Part shown: one piece after another, positions 49,927-63,370 of the stretch
How the letters are laid out: each line of letters starts with the position of its first letter
Position numbering within the stretch: the first letter of the stretch is position 1
Origin: Microglena sp. YARC
Lineage: Eukaryota > Chlorophyta > Chlorophyceae > Chlamydomonadales > Chlamydomonadaceae
Assembly (NCBI GenBank): GCA_022414725.1
Contig: CM039465.1
Coordinates: 4,898,688-4,962,687, forward strand
DNA length: 64,000 nucleotides
Reading direction: 5' to 3'
Translations under genes and position numbers: made by a program
The notes under the pieces: model-generated
What the model saw: only the letters and a program-made list of their open reading frames with translations
Told to the model about the DNA's origin: nothing
Database searches by the model: none

Positions 49927-51680
49927 AATTTGGACTGTGAGTATTCCGAGTACATGTTTTCTGAATCATTCTATCGTTGGGTTTGTCAATGCTCCCGATT
50001 ATGATCGGGAGGACTGTGTGTATTCCGAGTACATGTTTTCTGTATCATTCTCTCGTTGGGTTTGTCAATGCTCCCGATTATGATCGGGAGGACTGTGGGT
50101 ATTCCGAGTACATGTTTTCTGTATCATTCTCTCGTTGGGTTTGTCAATGCTCCCGATTATGATCGGGAGGACTGTGTGTATTCCGAGTACATGTTTTCTG
50201 CATCATTCGCTCGTTGGGTTTGACAATGCTCCTGACTACGATCGGGAGGACTGTGCGTATTCCGAGTACATGTTTTTTGAATCATTCTCTCGTTGGGTTT
50301 TTCAATGCTCCCGATTATGATCGGGAGGACTGTGTGTATTCCGAGTACATGTTTTTTGAATCATTCGCTCGTTGGGTTTGTCAATGCTCCCGATTATGAT
50401 CGGAAGGACTGTGTGTATTCCGAGTACATGTTTTCTGTATCATTCGCTCGTTGGGTTTGTCAATGCTCCCGATTATGATCGGGAGGACTGTGTGTATTCC
50501 GAGTACATGTTTTCTGTATCATTCTCTCGTTGGGTTTGTCAATGCTCCCGACTACAATCGGGAGGACTGTGTGTATTCCGAGTACATGTTTTCTGTATCA
50601 TTCTCTCGTTGGGTTTGTCAATACTCCCGATTATGATCGGGAGGACTGTGTGTATTCCGAGTACATGTTTTCTGTATCATTTTCTCGTTGGGTTTGTCAA
50701 TGCTCCCGATTATGATCGGGAGGACTGTGAGTATTCCGAGTACATGTTTTCTGTATCATTCGCTCGTTGGGTTTGTCAATGCTCCCGATTATGATCGGGA
50801 GGACTGTGTGTATTCCGAGTACATGTTTTTTGAATCATTCTCTCGTTGGGTTTGTCAATGCTCCCGATTATGATCGGGAGGACTGTGTGTATTCCGAGTA
50901 CATTTTTTCTGTATCATTCTCTCGTTGGGTTTGTCAATGCTCCCGATTATGATCGGGAGGACTGTGTGTATTCCGAGTACATGTTTTCTGTATCAATCTC
51001 TCGTTGGGTTTGTCAATGCTCCCGATTATGATCGGGAGGACTGTGTGTATTCCGAGTACATGTTTTCTGTATCATTTTCTCGTTGGGTTTGTCAATGCGC
51101 CCGATTATGATCGGGAGGACTGTGTGTATTCCGAGTGCATGTTTTTTGAATCATTCGCTCGTTGGGTTTGTCAATGCTCCCGATTATGATCGGGAGGACT
51201 GTGTGTATTCCGAGTACATTTTTCCTGTATCATTCTCTCGTTGGGTTTGTCAATGCTCCCGATTATGATCGGGAGGACTGTGTGTATTCCGAGTACATGT
51301 TTTCTGTATCATTTTCTCGTTGGGTTTGTCAATGCTCCCGATTATGATCGGGAGGACTGTGCGTATTCCGAGTGCATGTTTTTAAAATCATTCGCTCGTT
51401 GGGTTTGTCAATGCTCCCGATTATGATCGGGAGGACTGTGCGTATTCCGAGTACATGTTTTCTGTATCAATCTCTCGTTGGGTTTGTCAATGCTCCCGAT
51501 TATGATCCGGAGGACTGTGTGTATTCCGAGTACATGTTTTCTGTATCATTCTCTCGTTGGGTATGTCAATGCTCCCGATTATGATCGGGAGGACTGTGGG
51601 TATTCCGAGTACATGTTTTCTGTATCATTCTCTCGTTGGGTTTGTCAATGCTCCCGACTACAATCGGGAGGACTGTGGGT
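49927..51680 (+). repeat. 79-bp palindromic satellite array 1, about 22 units
   Basis: Each 79-bp unit contains GTTGGGTTTGTCAATGCTCC, CGATTATGATCGGGAGGACT and GTATTCCGAGTACATGTTTT. Period is exact, with point variants only (CGATTATGAT/CGACTACAAT/CGACTACGAT; GTATCATT/GAATCATT). The array ends within ~80 bp of a splice acceptor (51761), so it lies in an intron position. Identical frames of 61 aa in every unit are artefacts. Confidence 0.95.
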
Positions 51681-51761
51681 TTTTCTCTACATGTGAATCT
51701 GAATTTGAAGTTGAATCTGAATCTGAATCATTTGCTCAACCAACCTATTTGTCTTACGCAG

Positions 51762-52552
51762 GGTCTACGGTGACGGTACCGTGGAATTAAAAGTCCACGC
51801 GGACGAGCAGGTTTTGGGATGCGGTGTCATGGACGAATGGACCAAGGAGCGCCAAGAGCCAATGAACATCGAAGTCGTTGCTGGTGGACCAGCCTTCAAT
51901 GTTACGGCTACGCACACTCGCTGGTTGAAGTTTCGCGGCGAATGCAGGCCTATGTGTGGAGCTGATGATTTCTGGCCGACACTCACCCTTGCGGGATCCA
52001 AGCCAGACCAGATGAAGTTACTAGCGTTCAGAGGCCCATGTCTGGATCCCTATCATGCATACCAGTTCACATTCGACCTCTTCGTATGGTGGCGTAAAAT
52101 GCGCGCCCCTTCTGTTAGGGTCGGCAAGGGCGGATTTATCGCCGACAAAGAGCTTGAGGAAAGTAAGGCGTGGTTTGAGACATGCGAAGCAAAGCTCTGG
52201 AACGATTTCAAGGACTTTGGTCCTGGCGACAGGAGGTCACCTCGATCTTTACCAATAGAGCCTTCACCTGACGCCGGTAAGAGAGCAATCGAACGGACTG
52301 TACTGCTGCACCACGGCTCAGGTCAATTTTCAAATCTGACAGGTACATTTTGAATATTAAGTACGCTGTGGGATGTACACCGTTCGAAACAACCATTGTA
52401 TGCTGACCTCAACTGCCGCTTTCAATTTCGATAGGATATTGCATAACTTCTGCACTCTTTCCATTTCCTTCAGGCTCCGCGAAGAAGGCAGGAAGGAAGC
52501 GACGAGATCAGCCCACTACAATCAACGAACAGGACAGATCGCCGACAACTTT
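51762..52552 (+). CDS. Conserved unknown protein, two internal exons between satellite arrays
   Basis: Exon 1 (51762-52342) follows TTGTCTTACGCAG and is open from its first full codon: VYGDGTVELKVHADEQVLGC, GVMDEWTKERQEPMNIEVVA, NVTATHTRWLKFRGECRPMC, HAYQFTFDLFVWWRKM and GFIADKELEE. Donor ATCTGACAG|GTACAT; acceptor TTTCCTTCAG; exon 2 (52474-52552) keeps phase (GSAKKAGRKRRDQPTTINEQ) and ends at AACTTT|GTAAGT. The duplicate at 1709-1787 conserves exon 2's frame and residues, good support for coding. First and last exons are not in view; the flanking introns hold the 79-bp arrays. The protein family is not recognised; exon 2 is basic and nuclear-signal-like (KKAGRKRR). Confidence 0.6.
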
Positions 52553-52739
52553 GTAAGTTCATCGTATTGAAATTGTTATCTCCTTTCGCAATCGATCACT
52601 CGTTCGCGTGAATGAACCATTGCAGTCAAGTCTGTTCCTTGCATCGTAGTCATGTCGATCGCATCAACTTAAACACGCGCGTCATTGATTTTGAATACCG
52701 TCCTCCTTATCTCGAAAATAGTCGATGCGCATTGTTTAC

Positions 52740-55700
52740 TCCGCACTATGTATATGTCCTCCCGACTATAATCGGGAGCATTGACTTAGTTGATTAGAGA
52801 AAGATTGCGGAAGATTGAACATTGAACATCCGATGTCCTCCAGATTATAGTCGGGAGGACATCGGATGTTCAATGTTCAATCTTCCGCAATCTTTCTCTA
52901 ATCAACTAAGTCAATGCTCCCGATTATAGTTGGGAGTACACTGGATGTTCAATGCTCAAACTACCGCAATCATTCACTAATCAAGTATGTCAATACTCCC
53001 GAGTATAATCGGCAGGTCAGTGGATGTTCAATGCTCAAACTTCCGCAATCATTCACTAATCAAGTATGTAAATGCTCCCGAGTATAATCGACAGGACACT
53101 GGATGTTCAAGCTTCAATCTTCCGCAATAATTTACCAATCAACTATGTTAAAGCTCCCGAGTATAGTCGGGAGGTCATCAGATGTTCAATGTTCAATCTT
53201 CCGCAATCTTTTCTAATCAACTAAGTCAATGCTCCCGATTATAGTCGGGAGGACACTGGATGTTCAATGCTCAAACTTCCGCAATCATTCACTAATCAAG
53301 TATGTCAATGCTCCCGAGTATAATCGGCAGGTCAGTGGATGTTAAATGCTCAAACTTCCGCAATCATTCACTAATCAAGTATGTCAATGCTCCCGAGTAT
53401 AATTAGCAGGACACTGGATGTTCAATGCTCAATCTGCCGCAATAATTTACCAATCAACTATGTCAATGCTCCCGAGTATAGTCGGGAGGACATCGGATAT
53501 TCAATGTTTAATCTTCCGCAATAATTTTCCAATCAACTATGTCAAAGCTCCCGAGTATAATCGGGAGGACATGGGATGTTCAATGCTCAATCTTCCGCAA
53601 TCTTTTCTAATCAACTAAGTCAATGCTCCCGATTATAGTCGGGAGGACACCCGATGTTCAATGCTCAAACTTCCGCAATCATTCACTAATCAAGTATGTC
53701 AATGCTCCCGAGTATAATCGGCAGGACACTGGATGTTCAATGCTCAAAATTCCGCAATCATTCACTAATCAAGTATGTCAATGCTCCCGAGTATAATCGG
53801 CAGGACACTGGATGTTCAAGCTTCAATCTTCCGTAATAATTTACCAATCAACTATGTCAAAGCTCCCGAGTATAGTCGGGAGGACATCGGATGTTCAATG
53901 TTCAATCTTCCGCAATTTTTTCTAATCAACTAAGTCAATGCTCCCGATTATAGTTGGGAGGACACTGGATGTTCGATGCTCAAACTTCCGCAATCATTCA
54001 CTAATCAAGTATGTCAATGCTCCCGAGTATAATTGGCAGGTCAGTGGATGTTCAATGCTCAAACTTCCGTAATCATTCACTAATCAAGTATGACAATGCT
54101 CCCAAGTATAATCAACAGGACACTGGATGTTCAATGCTCAATCTGCCGCAATAATTTACCAATCAACTATGTCCATGCTCCCGAGTATAATCGGCAGGAC
54201 AGTGGATATTCAATGTTTAATCTTCCGCAATAATTTACCAATCAACTATGTCAAAGCTCCCGAGTATAGTCGGGAGGACATGGGATGTTCAATGCTCAAT
54301 CTTCCGCAATCTTTTCTAATCAACTAAGTCAATGCTCCCGATTATAGTCGGGAGGACACCGGATGTTCAATGCTCAAACTTCCGCAATCATTCACTAATC
54401 AAGTATGTCAATGCTCCCGAGTATAATCGGCAGGACACTGGATGTTCAATGCTCAAAATTCCGCAATCATTCACTAATCAAGTATGTCAATGCTCCGAAG
54501 TATAATCGGCAGGACACTGGATGTTCAATCTTCGATCTTCCGCAATAATCTACCAATCAACTATGTCAAACCTCCCGAGTATAGTCGGGAGGACATCGGA
54601 TGTTCAATGTTCAATCTTCCGCAATCTTTTCTAATCAACTAAGTCAATGCTCCCGATTATACTCGGGAGGACACCGGATGTTCAATGCTCAAACTTCCGC
54701 AATCATTCACTAATCAAGTATGTCAATGCTCCCGAGTATAATCGGCAGGTCAGTGGATGTTCAATGCTCAAACTTCCGCAATCATTCACTAATCAAGTAT
54801 GTCAATGCTCCCGAGTATAATCGGCAGGACACTAGATGTTCAATGCTCAATTTGCCGCAATAATTTACCAATCAACTATGTCAATGCTCCCGAGTATAAT
54901 CGGCAGGACACTGGATATTCAATGTTTAATCTTCCGCAATAATTTACCAATCAACTATGTCAAAGCTCCCGAGTATAGTCGGGAGGACATTGGATATTCA
55001 ATGCTCAAACTTCCGCAATCATTCACTAATCAAGTATGTCAATGCTCCCGAGTATAATCGGCAGGACACTGGATGTTCAATGCTCTAAATTCCGCAATCA
55101 TTCACTAATCAAGTATGTCAATGCTCCCGAGTATAATCGGCGGGACACTGGATATTCAATGTTTAATCTTCCGCAATAATTTACCAATCAACTATGTCAA
55201 AGCTCCCGAGTATAGTCGGGAGGACATTGGATGTTCAATGCTCAATCTTCCGCAATCTGTTCTAATCAACTAAGTCAATGCTCCCGATTATAGTCGGGAG
55301 GACACCCGATGTTCAATGCTCAAACTTCCGCAATCATTCACTAATCAAGTATGTCAATGCTCCCGAGTATAATCGGCAGGACACTGGATGTTCAATGCTC
55401 AAAATTCCGCAATCATTCACTAATCAAGTATGTCAATGCTCCCGAGTATAATCGGCAGGACACTGGATGTTCAAGCTTCAATCTTCCGTAATAATTTACC
55501 AATCAACTATGTCAAAGCTCCCGAGTATAGTCGGGAGGACATGGGATGTTCAATATTCAATCTTCCGCAATCTTTTCTAATCAACTAAGTCAATGCTCCC
55601 GATTATAGTTGGGAGTACACTGGATGTTCAATGCTCAAACTTCCGCATTCATTCACTAATCAAGTATGTCAATGCTCCCGAGTATAATCGGCAGGACACT

Positions 55701-58700
55701 GGATGTTCAATGCTCAAAATTCCGCAATCATTCACTAATCAAGTATGTCAATGCTCCCGAGTATAATCGGCAGGACACTGGATGTTCAAGCTTCAATCTT
55801 CCGTAATAATTTACCAATCAACTCTGTCAAAGCTCCCGAGTATAGTAGAGAGGACATCGGATGTTCAATGTTCAATCTTCCGCAATCTTTTCTAATCAAC
55901 TAAGTCAATGCTCCCGATTATAGTCGGGAGGACACTGGATGTTCGATGCTCAAACTTCCGCAATCATTCACTAATCAAGTATGTCAATGCTCCCGAGTAT
56001 AATCGGCAGGTCAGTGGATGTTCAATGCTCAAACTTCCGTAATCATTCACTAATCAAGTATGTCAATGCTCCCGAGTATAATTAGCAGGACACTGGATGT
56101 TCAATGATCAATCTGCCGCAATAATTTACCAATCAACTATGTCCATGCTCCCGAGTATAGTCGGGAGGACATCGGATATTCAATGTTTAATCTTCCGCAA
56201 TAATTGACCAATCAACTATGTCAAAGCTCCCGAGTATAATCGGGAGGACATGGGATGTTCAATGCTCAATCTTCCACAATCTTTTCTAATCAACTAAGTC
56301 AATGCTCCCGATTATAGTCGGGAGGACACCCGATGTTCAATGCTCAAACTTCCGCAATCATTCACTAATCAAGTATGTCAATGCTCCCGAGTATAATCGG
56401 CAGGACACTGGATGTTCAATGCTCAAAATTCCGCAATCATTCACTAATCAAGTATGTCAATGCTCCCGAGTATAATCGGCAGGACACTGGATGTTCAAGC
56501 TTCAATCTTCCGTAATAATTTACCAATCAACTCTGTCAAAGCTCCCGAGTATAGTAGAGAGGATATCGGATGTTCAATGTTCAATCTTCCGCAATCTTTT
56601 CTAATCAACTAAGTCAATGCTCCCGATTATAGTCGGGAGGACACTGGATGTTCGATGCTCAAACTTCCGCAATCATTCACTAATCAAGTATGTCAATGCT
56701 CCCGAGTATAATCGGCAGGTCAGTGGATGTTCAATGCTCAAACTTCCGTAATCATTCACTAATCAAGTATGTCAATGCTCCCGAGTATAATTAGCAGGAC
56801 ACTGGATGTTCAATGATCAATCTGCTGCAATAATTTACCAATCAACTATGTCCATGCTCCCGAGTATAATCGGCAGGACACTGGATATTCAATGTTTAAT
56901 CTTCCGCAATAATTTACCAATCAACAATGTCAAAGCTCCCGAGTATAATCGGGAGGACATGGGATGTTCAATGCTCAATCTTCCGCAATCTTTTCTAATC
57001 AACTAAGTCAATGCTCCCGATTATAGTCGGGAGGACACCGGATGTTCAATGCTCAAACTTCCGCAATCATTCACTAATCAAGTATGTCAATGCTCCCGAG
57101 TATAATCGGCAGGACACTGGATGTTCAATGCTCAAAATTCCGCAATCATTCACTAATCAAGTATGTCAATGCTCCGAAGTATAATCGGCAGGACACTGGA
57201 TGTTCAATCTTCGATCTTCCGCAATAATCTACCAATCAACTATGTCAAACCTCCCGAGTATAGTCGGGAGGACATCGGATGTTCAATGTTCAATCTTCCG
57301 CAATCTTTTCTAATCAACTAAGTCAATGCTCCCGATTATACTCGGGAGGACACTGGATGTTCAATGCTCAAACTTCCGCAATCATTCACTAATCAAGTAT
57401 GTCAATGCTCCCGAGTATAATCGGCAGGTCAGTGGATGTTCAATGCTCAAACTTCCGCAATCATTCACTAATCAAGTATGTCAATGCTCCCGAGTATAAT
57501 CGGCAGGACACTAGATGTTCAATGCTCAATTTGCCGCAATAATTTACCAATCAACTATGTCAATGCTCCGAGTATAATCGGCAGGACACTGGATATTCAA
57601 TGTTTAATCTTCCGCAATAATTTACCAATCAACTATGTCAAAGCTCCCGAGTATAGTCGGGAGGACATTGGATATTCAATGCTCAAACTTCCGCAATCAT
57701 TCACTAATCAAGTATGTCAATGCTCCCGAGTATAATCGGCAGGACACTGGATGTTCAATGCTCTAAATTCCGCAATCATTCACTAATCAAGTATGTCAAT
57801 GCTCCCGAGTATAATCGGCAGGACACTGGATATTCAATGTTTAATCTTCCGCAATAATTTACCAATCAACTATGTCAAAGCTCCCGAGTATGGTCGGGAG
57901 GACATTGGATGTTCAATGCTCAATCTTCCGCAATCTGTTCTAATCAACTAAGTCAATGCTCCCGATTATAGTCGGGAGGACACCCGATGTTCAATGCTCA
58001 AACTTCCGCAATCATTCACTAATCAAGTATGTCAATGCTCCCGAGTATAATCGGCAGGACACTGGATGTTCAATGCTCAAAATTCCGCAATCATTCACTA
58101 ATCAAGTATGTCAATGCTCCCGAGTATAATCGGCAGGACACTGGATGTTCAAGCTTCAATCTTCCGTAATAATTTACCAATCAACTATGTCAAAGCTCCC
58201 GAGTATAGTCGGGAGGACATCGGATGTTCAATATTCAATCTTCCGCAATCTTTTCTAATCAACTAAGTCAATGCTCCCGATTATAGTCGGGAGGACACCC
58301 GATGTTCAATGCTCAAACTTCCGCAATCATTCACTAATCAAGTATGTCAATGCTCCCGAGTATAATCGGCAGGACACTGGATGTTCAATGCTCAAACTTC
58401 CGCAATCATTCACTAATCAAGTATGTCAATGCTCCCAAGTATAATCGGCAGGACACTGGATGTTCAAGCTTTAATCTTCCGTAATAATTTACCAATCAAC
58501 TCTGTCAAAGCTCCCGAGTATAGTAGGGAGGACATCGGATGTTCAATGTTCAATCTTCCGCAATCTTTTCTAATCAACTAAGTCAATGCTCCCGATTATA
58601 GTCGGGAGGACACTGGATGTTCGATGCTCAAACTTCCGCAATCATTCACTAATCAAGTATGTCAATGCTCCCGAGTATAATCGGCAGGTCAGTGGATGTT

Positions 58701-61050
58701 CAATGCTCAAACTTCCGTAATCATTCACTAATCAAGTATGTCAATGCTCCCGAGTATAATCAACAGGACACTGGATGTTCAATGCTCAATCTGCCGCAAT
58801 AATTTACCAATCAACTATGTCCATGCTCCCGAGTATAATCGGCAGGACACTGGAATATTCAATGTTTAATTCTTCCGCAATAAGTTTACCAATCAACTAT
58901 GTCAAAGCTCCGCGAGTAATAGTCCGGGAGGACATGGGATGTTCAATGCTCAATCTTCTGCAATCTTTTCTAATCAACTAAGTCAATGCTCCCGATTATA
59001 GTCGGGAGGACACCCGATGTTCAATGCTCAAACTTCCGCAATCATTCACTAATCAAGTATAGTCAATGCTCCCTGAGTATAATCGGCAGGACACTGGATG
59101 TTCAATGCTCAAACTTCCGCGAATCATTCACTAATCAAGTATGTCAATGCTCCGAAAAGTATAATCGGCAGGACACTGGATGTTTAATGCTTCGATCTTC
59201 CGCAATAATCTACCAATCAACTATGTCAAAGCTCCCGAGTAATAGTCGCGGAGGACATTGGATGTTTCAATTGTTCAAGGTTCTTTCGCAATCTTTTTCT
59301 AATAACTAAGTCAATGCTCCCGATTATAGTCGGGAGGACACCGGATGTTCAATGCTCAAAAATTCCGCAATCATTCACTAATCAAGTATGTCAATGCTCC
59401 GCGAGTAATAATCGGCAGGTTCAGTGGAATGTTCAATGCTCAAACTTCCGTAATCATTCACTAATCAAGTATGTCAATGCTCCGAGTATAATCAACAAGG
59501 ACACTGGATGTTCAATGCTCATCTGCGCAATAATTTACCAATCAACTATGTCCATGCTCCCGAGTATAATCGGCAGGACACTGGATATTCAATGTTTAAT
59601 CTTCCGCAATAATTTACCAATCAACTATGTCAAAGCTCCCGAGTATAGTCGGGAGGACATGGGATGTTCAATGCTCAATTCGCAATCTTTTCTAATCAAC
59701 TAAGTCAATGCTCCCGATTATAGTCGGGAGGACACCCGATGTTCAATGCTCAAACTTCCGCAATCATTTCACTAATCAAGTATGTCAATGCTCCCGAGTA
59801 TATATCGGCCAGGACACTGGATGTTCAATGCTCAAAATTCCGCAATCATTCACTAATCAAGTATGTCAATGCTCCTAAGTATAATCGGCAGGACACTGGA
59901 TGTTCAATCTTCGATCTTCCGCAATAATCTACCAATCCTATGTCAAACCTCCGAGTATAGTCGGGAGGACATCGGATGTTCAATGTTCAAAAAATCTTTC
60001 CGCAATCTTTTCTAATCAACTAAGTCAATGCTCCCGATTATAACTCGGAGGACACTGGATGTTCATGCTCAAACTTCCGCAATCATTCACTAATCAAGTA
60101 TGTCAATGCTCCCGAGTATAATCGGCAGGTCAGTGGATGTTCAATGCTCAAAATTCCGCAATCATTCACTAATCAAGTATGTCAATGCTCCCGAGTATAA
60201 TCGGCAGGACACTAGATGTTCAATGCTCAATTTTCCGCAATAATTTACCAATCAACTATGTCAAAGCTCCCGAGTATAGTCGGGAGGACATTGGATGTTC
60301 AATGTTCAATCTTTCGCAATCTTTTCTAATCAACTAAGTCAATGCTCCCGATTATAGTCGGGAGGACACCGGATGTTCAATGCTCAAAATTCCGCAATCA
60401 TTCACTAATCAAGTATGTCAATGCTCCCGAGTATAATCGGCATAACACTGGATGTTCAATGCTCAAACTTCCGCAATCATTCACTAATCAAGTATGTCAA
60501 TGCTCCCGAGTATAATCGGCAGGCACACTGGTGATGTTCAATGCTCAAATCTGGCCGCAATAATTACCAATCAACTATGTCCATGCTCCCGAGTATAATC
60601 GGCAGGACACTGGATATTCAATGTTTAATCTTCCGCAATAATTTACCAATCAACTATGTCAAAGCTACCGAGTATACGTCGGGAGACATCGGATGTTCAT
60701 GTTCAATCTTTCGCAATCTTTTCTAAGTCAACTAAGTCAATGCTCCGATATAGTCGGGAGGACACCGGATGGTTCAATGCTCAAACTTCCGCAATCATTC
60801 ACTAATCAAGTATGTCAATGCTCCCGAGTATAATCGGCAGGACACTGGATGTTCAATGCTCAAACTTCCGCAATCATTCACTAATCAAGTATGTCAATGC
60901 TCCCGAGTATAATCAACAGGACACTGGATGTTCAATGCTTAATCTGCCGCAATAATTTACCAATCAACTATGTCCATGCTCCCGAGTATAATCGGCAGGA
61001 CACTGGATATTCAATGTTTAATCTTCCGCAATAATTTACCAATCAACATG
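52740..61050 (+). repeat. 79-bp palindromic satellite array 2, about 100 units, with higher-order periods
   Basis: Each unit contains GGATGTTCAATGCTCAAACT, TCCGCAATCATTCACTAATC and TCAATGCTCCCGAGTATAAT(CGGCAGGAC). Alternative units have CGATTATAGTCGGGAGGACA or AATAATTTACCAATCAACTA. The core TCAATGCTCCCGA and the 79-bp length are shared with array 1. Diagnostic units recur at 709 bp (53418, 54127, 54836) and about 1,970 bp (54836, 56806, 58775), so the array has higher-order structure. Its left border is an inverted pair of units (52757-52912). Indels rise after about 58.85 kb. It lies downstream of the donor at 52553. Confidence 0.95.
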
Positions 61051-61068
61051 TCAAAAGCTCCAAAGGGG

Positions 61069-61663
61069 CATGGCTGATGCTTCGATTCCCGCACATAAGG
61101 TCTTCGCCGTGTGGCTGAGGGACTATACCGCCCAGAGAAGGGAATGGTATGGTATATGCCACCTAGGGATGATAGTTTTTTGATGCCGCAAGGCTAACGC
61201 ATCACCGAGGTCACGCAAGGTGGAAGGTTTTGCTGAGTTTCGCGACAGACAGAGGAAGCGCTAAACCAGCTTCTCGACAGGTGGTCTTCTGTGATCAGGA
61301 ACAAGGGGTCAGAAATAAAAACCGGCACTGAGTATCAGTACCCTGGCCGCTAGCATTGACGACATGAAGTTGCTAGTTCAGCCTGACCAGAAGTACCTGT
61401 TTTCACAATGGCGACAGACGGCCTCCAACAACCAATATGTGATGATATGTCCAAGTTCTCGAGGCCTGCCCGTGAACTGCTTTTTCGCACACCCCATTCC
61501 GCCTCGCAGTATCCATCTCGATGCGTTGAACACCATCAGGGGAGTCGTGGGTTTCCTCGTCATGGACTTTACAAGGCGGAGGAAAGATGGAGCAGCAGGG
61601 ATTCCGATGTCGAACCTGACAGAGGACTTCTTGTTGCCATTGACGGAGACGGTGATTTGCCAG
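61069..61663 (+). pseudogene. Decayed gene fragment, possibly PI-PLC-like
   Basis: Broken pieces: an ATG at 61069 (MADASIPAHKVFAVWLRDYT, stops at 61183); an open stretch at 61245-61350 (EALNQLLDRWSSVIRNKGSE); and in another frame, from the Met at 61364, KYLFSQWRQTASNNQYVMIC followed by HLDALNTIRGVVGFLVMDFT. The last motif, N-x-x-RG-x-x-G-x-LVMDF, resembles the C-terminal barrel strand of PI-PLC-X-type phosphodiesterases. No catalytic His pair is visible. The frame ends in an inverted-repeat element at 61664. Assignment is weak. Confidence 0.35.
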
Positions 61664-62000
61664 TGAATGGGCGTTCCTGCTTCCCGGCCGATTTCCATTC
61701 TTATGTTCACTTTTAAGGGGTATTCTGATTTTTTACATGTTCAATCTTATGATTAAACATAAGATTCGGTCATATTGTTCAAATTTGACGAAATATGCTC
61801 AATTCGGGCTCATAAGAATGGATATAGCGAATCTTATGAGCATGAAACTGCCCTATTGTGTAACAACTTAGAAACACCAATTTTACATCTTATGTTTTTT
61901 AATGTAAGGAAAATGTGTAAAACTGGCAGTTATTGACCGGAATATAGAATTTAGCATTCACGGCTTATGAAAATAAACGTAAGAGTGGTTTACATGAATA
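61664..62000 (+). mobile_element. ~340-bp hairpin-rich inverted-repeat element, copy 2
   Basis: Starts AATGGGCGTTCCTGCTTCCC, with hairpins such as ATCTTATGATTAAACATAAG and CTCATAAGAATGG...CTTATGAG. Homologous to 5049-4710 in order of landmarks (terminal end, AAATATGCTC, TGTAACAA, TTTTACATCTTA). Confidence 0.6.
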
Positions 62001-62590
62001 ATATCATTAATGTGCAAACGTCATTATCTCCCTCCTCCCCTCACCCCCCCCTTTGTCGACGGTGCATTGCCTAGGCAAGACGAAGAGCCTCAACTGCTGG
62101 TTCTAAATAAGTGGTGAGGAGTTTGGCTATGTAATCAACACAGTCGTCGCACTTAATGAATGGCTACCAATGCTTTATCATGACGTGCCACAATGTAGTC
62201 ACCACAGTTTGCGCACACTGCTGGATAGGGTCGTAGGAGGAATCATTGACTTCTTCCTAAGGTCGCTGATGTCAGCTTGCTTGCTTTGCAACATGCCTAA
62301 ATGTAAGAATATCAAAGGGAACTTTAATTTAAAACTTTCCGGTCGCCTTTGCAAAACACTGATTTCCCGAATCGGCCAGAAGGGATGTCATTTGCAGCAT
62401 TGAACACATCCGTCAACTTTGCCGTGGGTGTTGTCGTGCACCTTTCTGCTATGGTGTATATGTGTGTGTGTGGTGTGTGTGTGTGGTGTGTGTGGGGGGG
62501 GGGGGGGGGGGGGGGGGGTAGTTTTTTATTTTTAAGACTCACCATGCCTCATCACTGTGACCCAAGACTACGTATATCGTTATATATAAT
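62001..62590. other. Unassigned stretch with GT and poly-G tracts
   Basis: A (GT)n-rich tract and a long G run lie at 62459-62518. No gene recognised. Confidence 0.5.
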
Positions 62591-63370
62591 GTTAACAAAG
62601 CGGTAGCCAAGATGACACAAGTAGAAAAAGAGATTGGAGTTGTCGCGACGGTTTTCGATCACATATTCTTCAAATGTGACACCCATAGTAGGTACTTGAG
62701 TAGGTATTTCGATCACGAGACTCACCATAACCTTTTCGTTGGTCCCTACAGTTCGTATGTAGTTAGATTTTTGTTTAACAAAGCTATAACCAGGAGGACA
62801 AGATTAGAAAACACGATTGGAGATGTCGCGCAGGTTTTAGCTGAGCTGCCCCCCCATGGGCGGGTTACATCTAAAGCAGGTACTTGGGCAAGGACTTCAG
62901 TTCCGACATTTGCCACACATTTTTGGATGGCCCCAAGAGTTATTATATGTTTAGATATGGCTCAAACCAACCTGTAGCCATGAGGAAAGGGTCAGAAATC
63001 AAGTTTCAATTAATGTATAGTTGGTTGGCTGAGCTGCTCCCCTAGGGGTTACACCTAGAGCACGTACTTGGGCAAGGACTTCAGTTCAGACATTTGCCAC
63101 ACATTTTTGGATGGCCCCAAGAGTTGGTATATGTTTAGATATGGCTCAAACCAACCTGTAGCCACGAGGAACGAGTCAGAAATTAAGTTTGAATTAATTT
63201 ACAGTTGGTTGGGTGATATGAGCCCCTTTGGTTACACCTAGAGCAAGTACTTAAGCATGGACTTCAGTTCAGACATTTGCCACACATTTTTGGAGTGCCC
63301 TAATAGTTGGTAAATGGTTAGTTATGGCTCAAACCAACCTGCAGCCAAGAGGAATGGGAGATAGACAGGA
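62590..63370 (+). repeat. ~184-bp tandem repeat, about 4 units
   Basis: GACATTTGCCACACATTTTT recurs at 62905, 63088 and 63272, and GATTGGAG(T/A)(T/G)GTCGCG at about 62633 and 62817. Units also share GTACTT(G/A)(G/A)GCA(A/T)GGACTTC and ATGGCTCAAACCAACCTG. The older left units are more diverged. The frame 62612-62977 crosses units and is not convincing as a gene. Confidence 0.8.

Noticed and set aside
49977..51790. Series of identical 61-aa frames spaced 79 bp apart
   Set aside because: Each is the same satellite unit read in the same way; the spacing equals the repeat period.
49927..61050. Palindromic direct repeats as a CRISPR array
   Set aside because: The whole 79-bp unit is conserved, so there are no variable spacers; no cas-like genes; intronic, eukaryotic setting.
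62612..62977. 121-aa plus-strand frame
   Set aside because: It spans two units of the ~184-bp tandem repeat and is not kept in later units.
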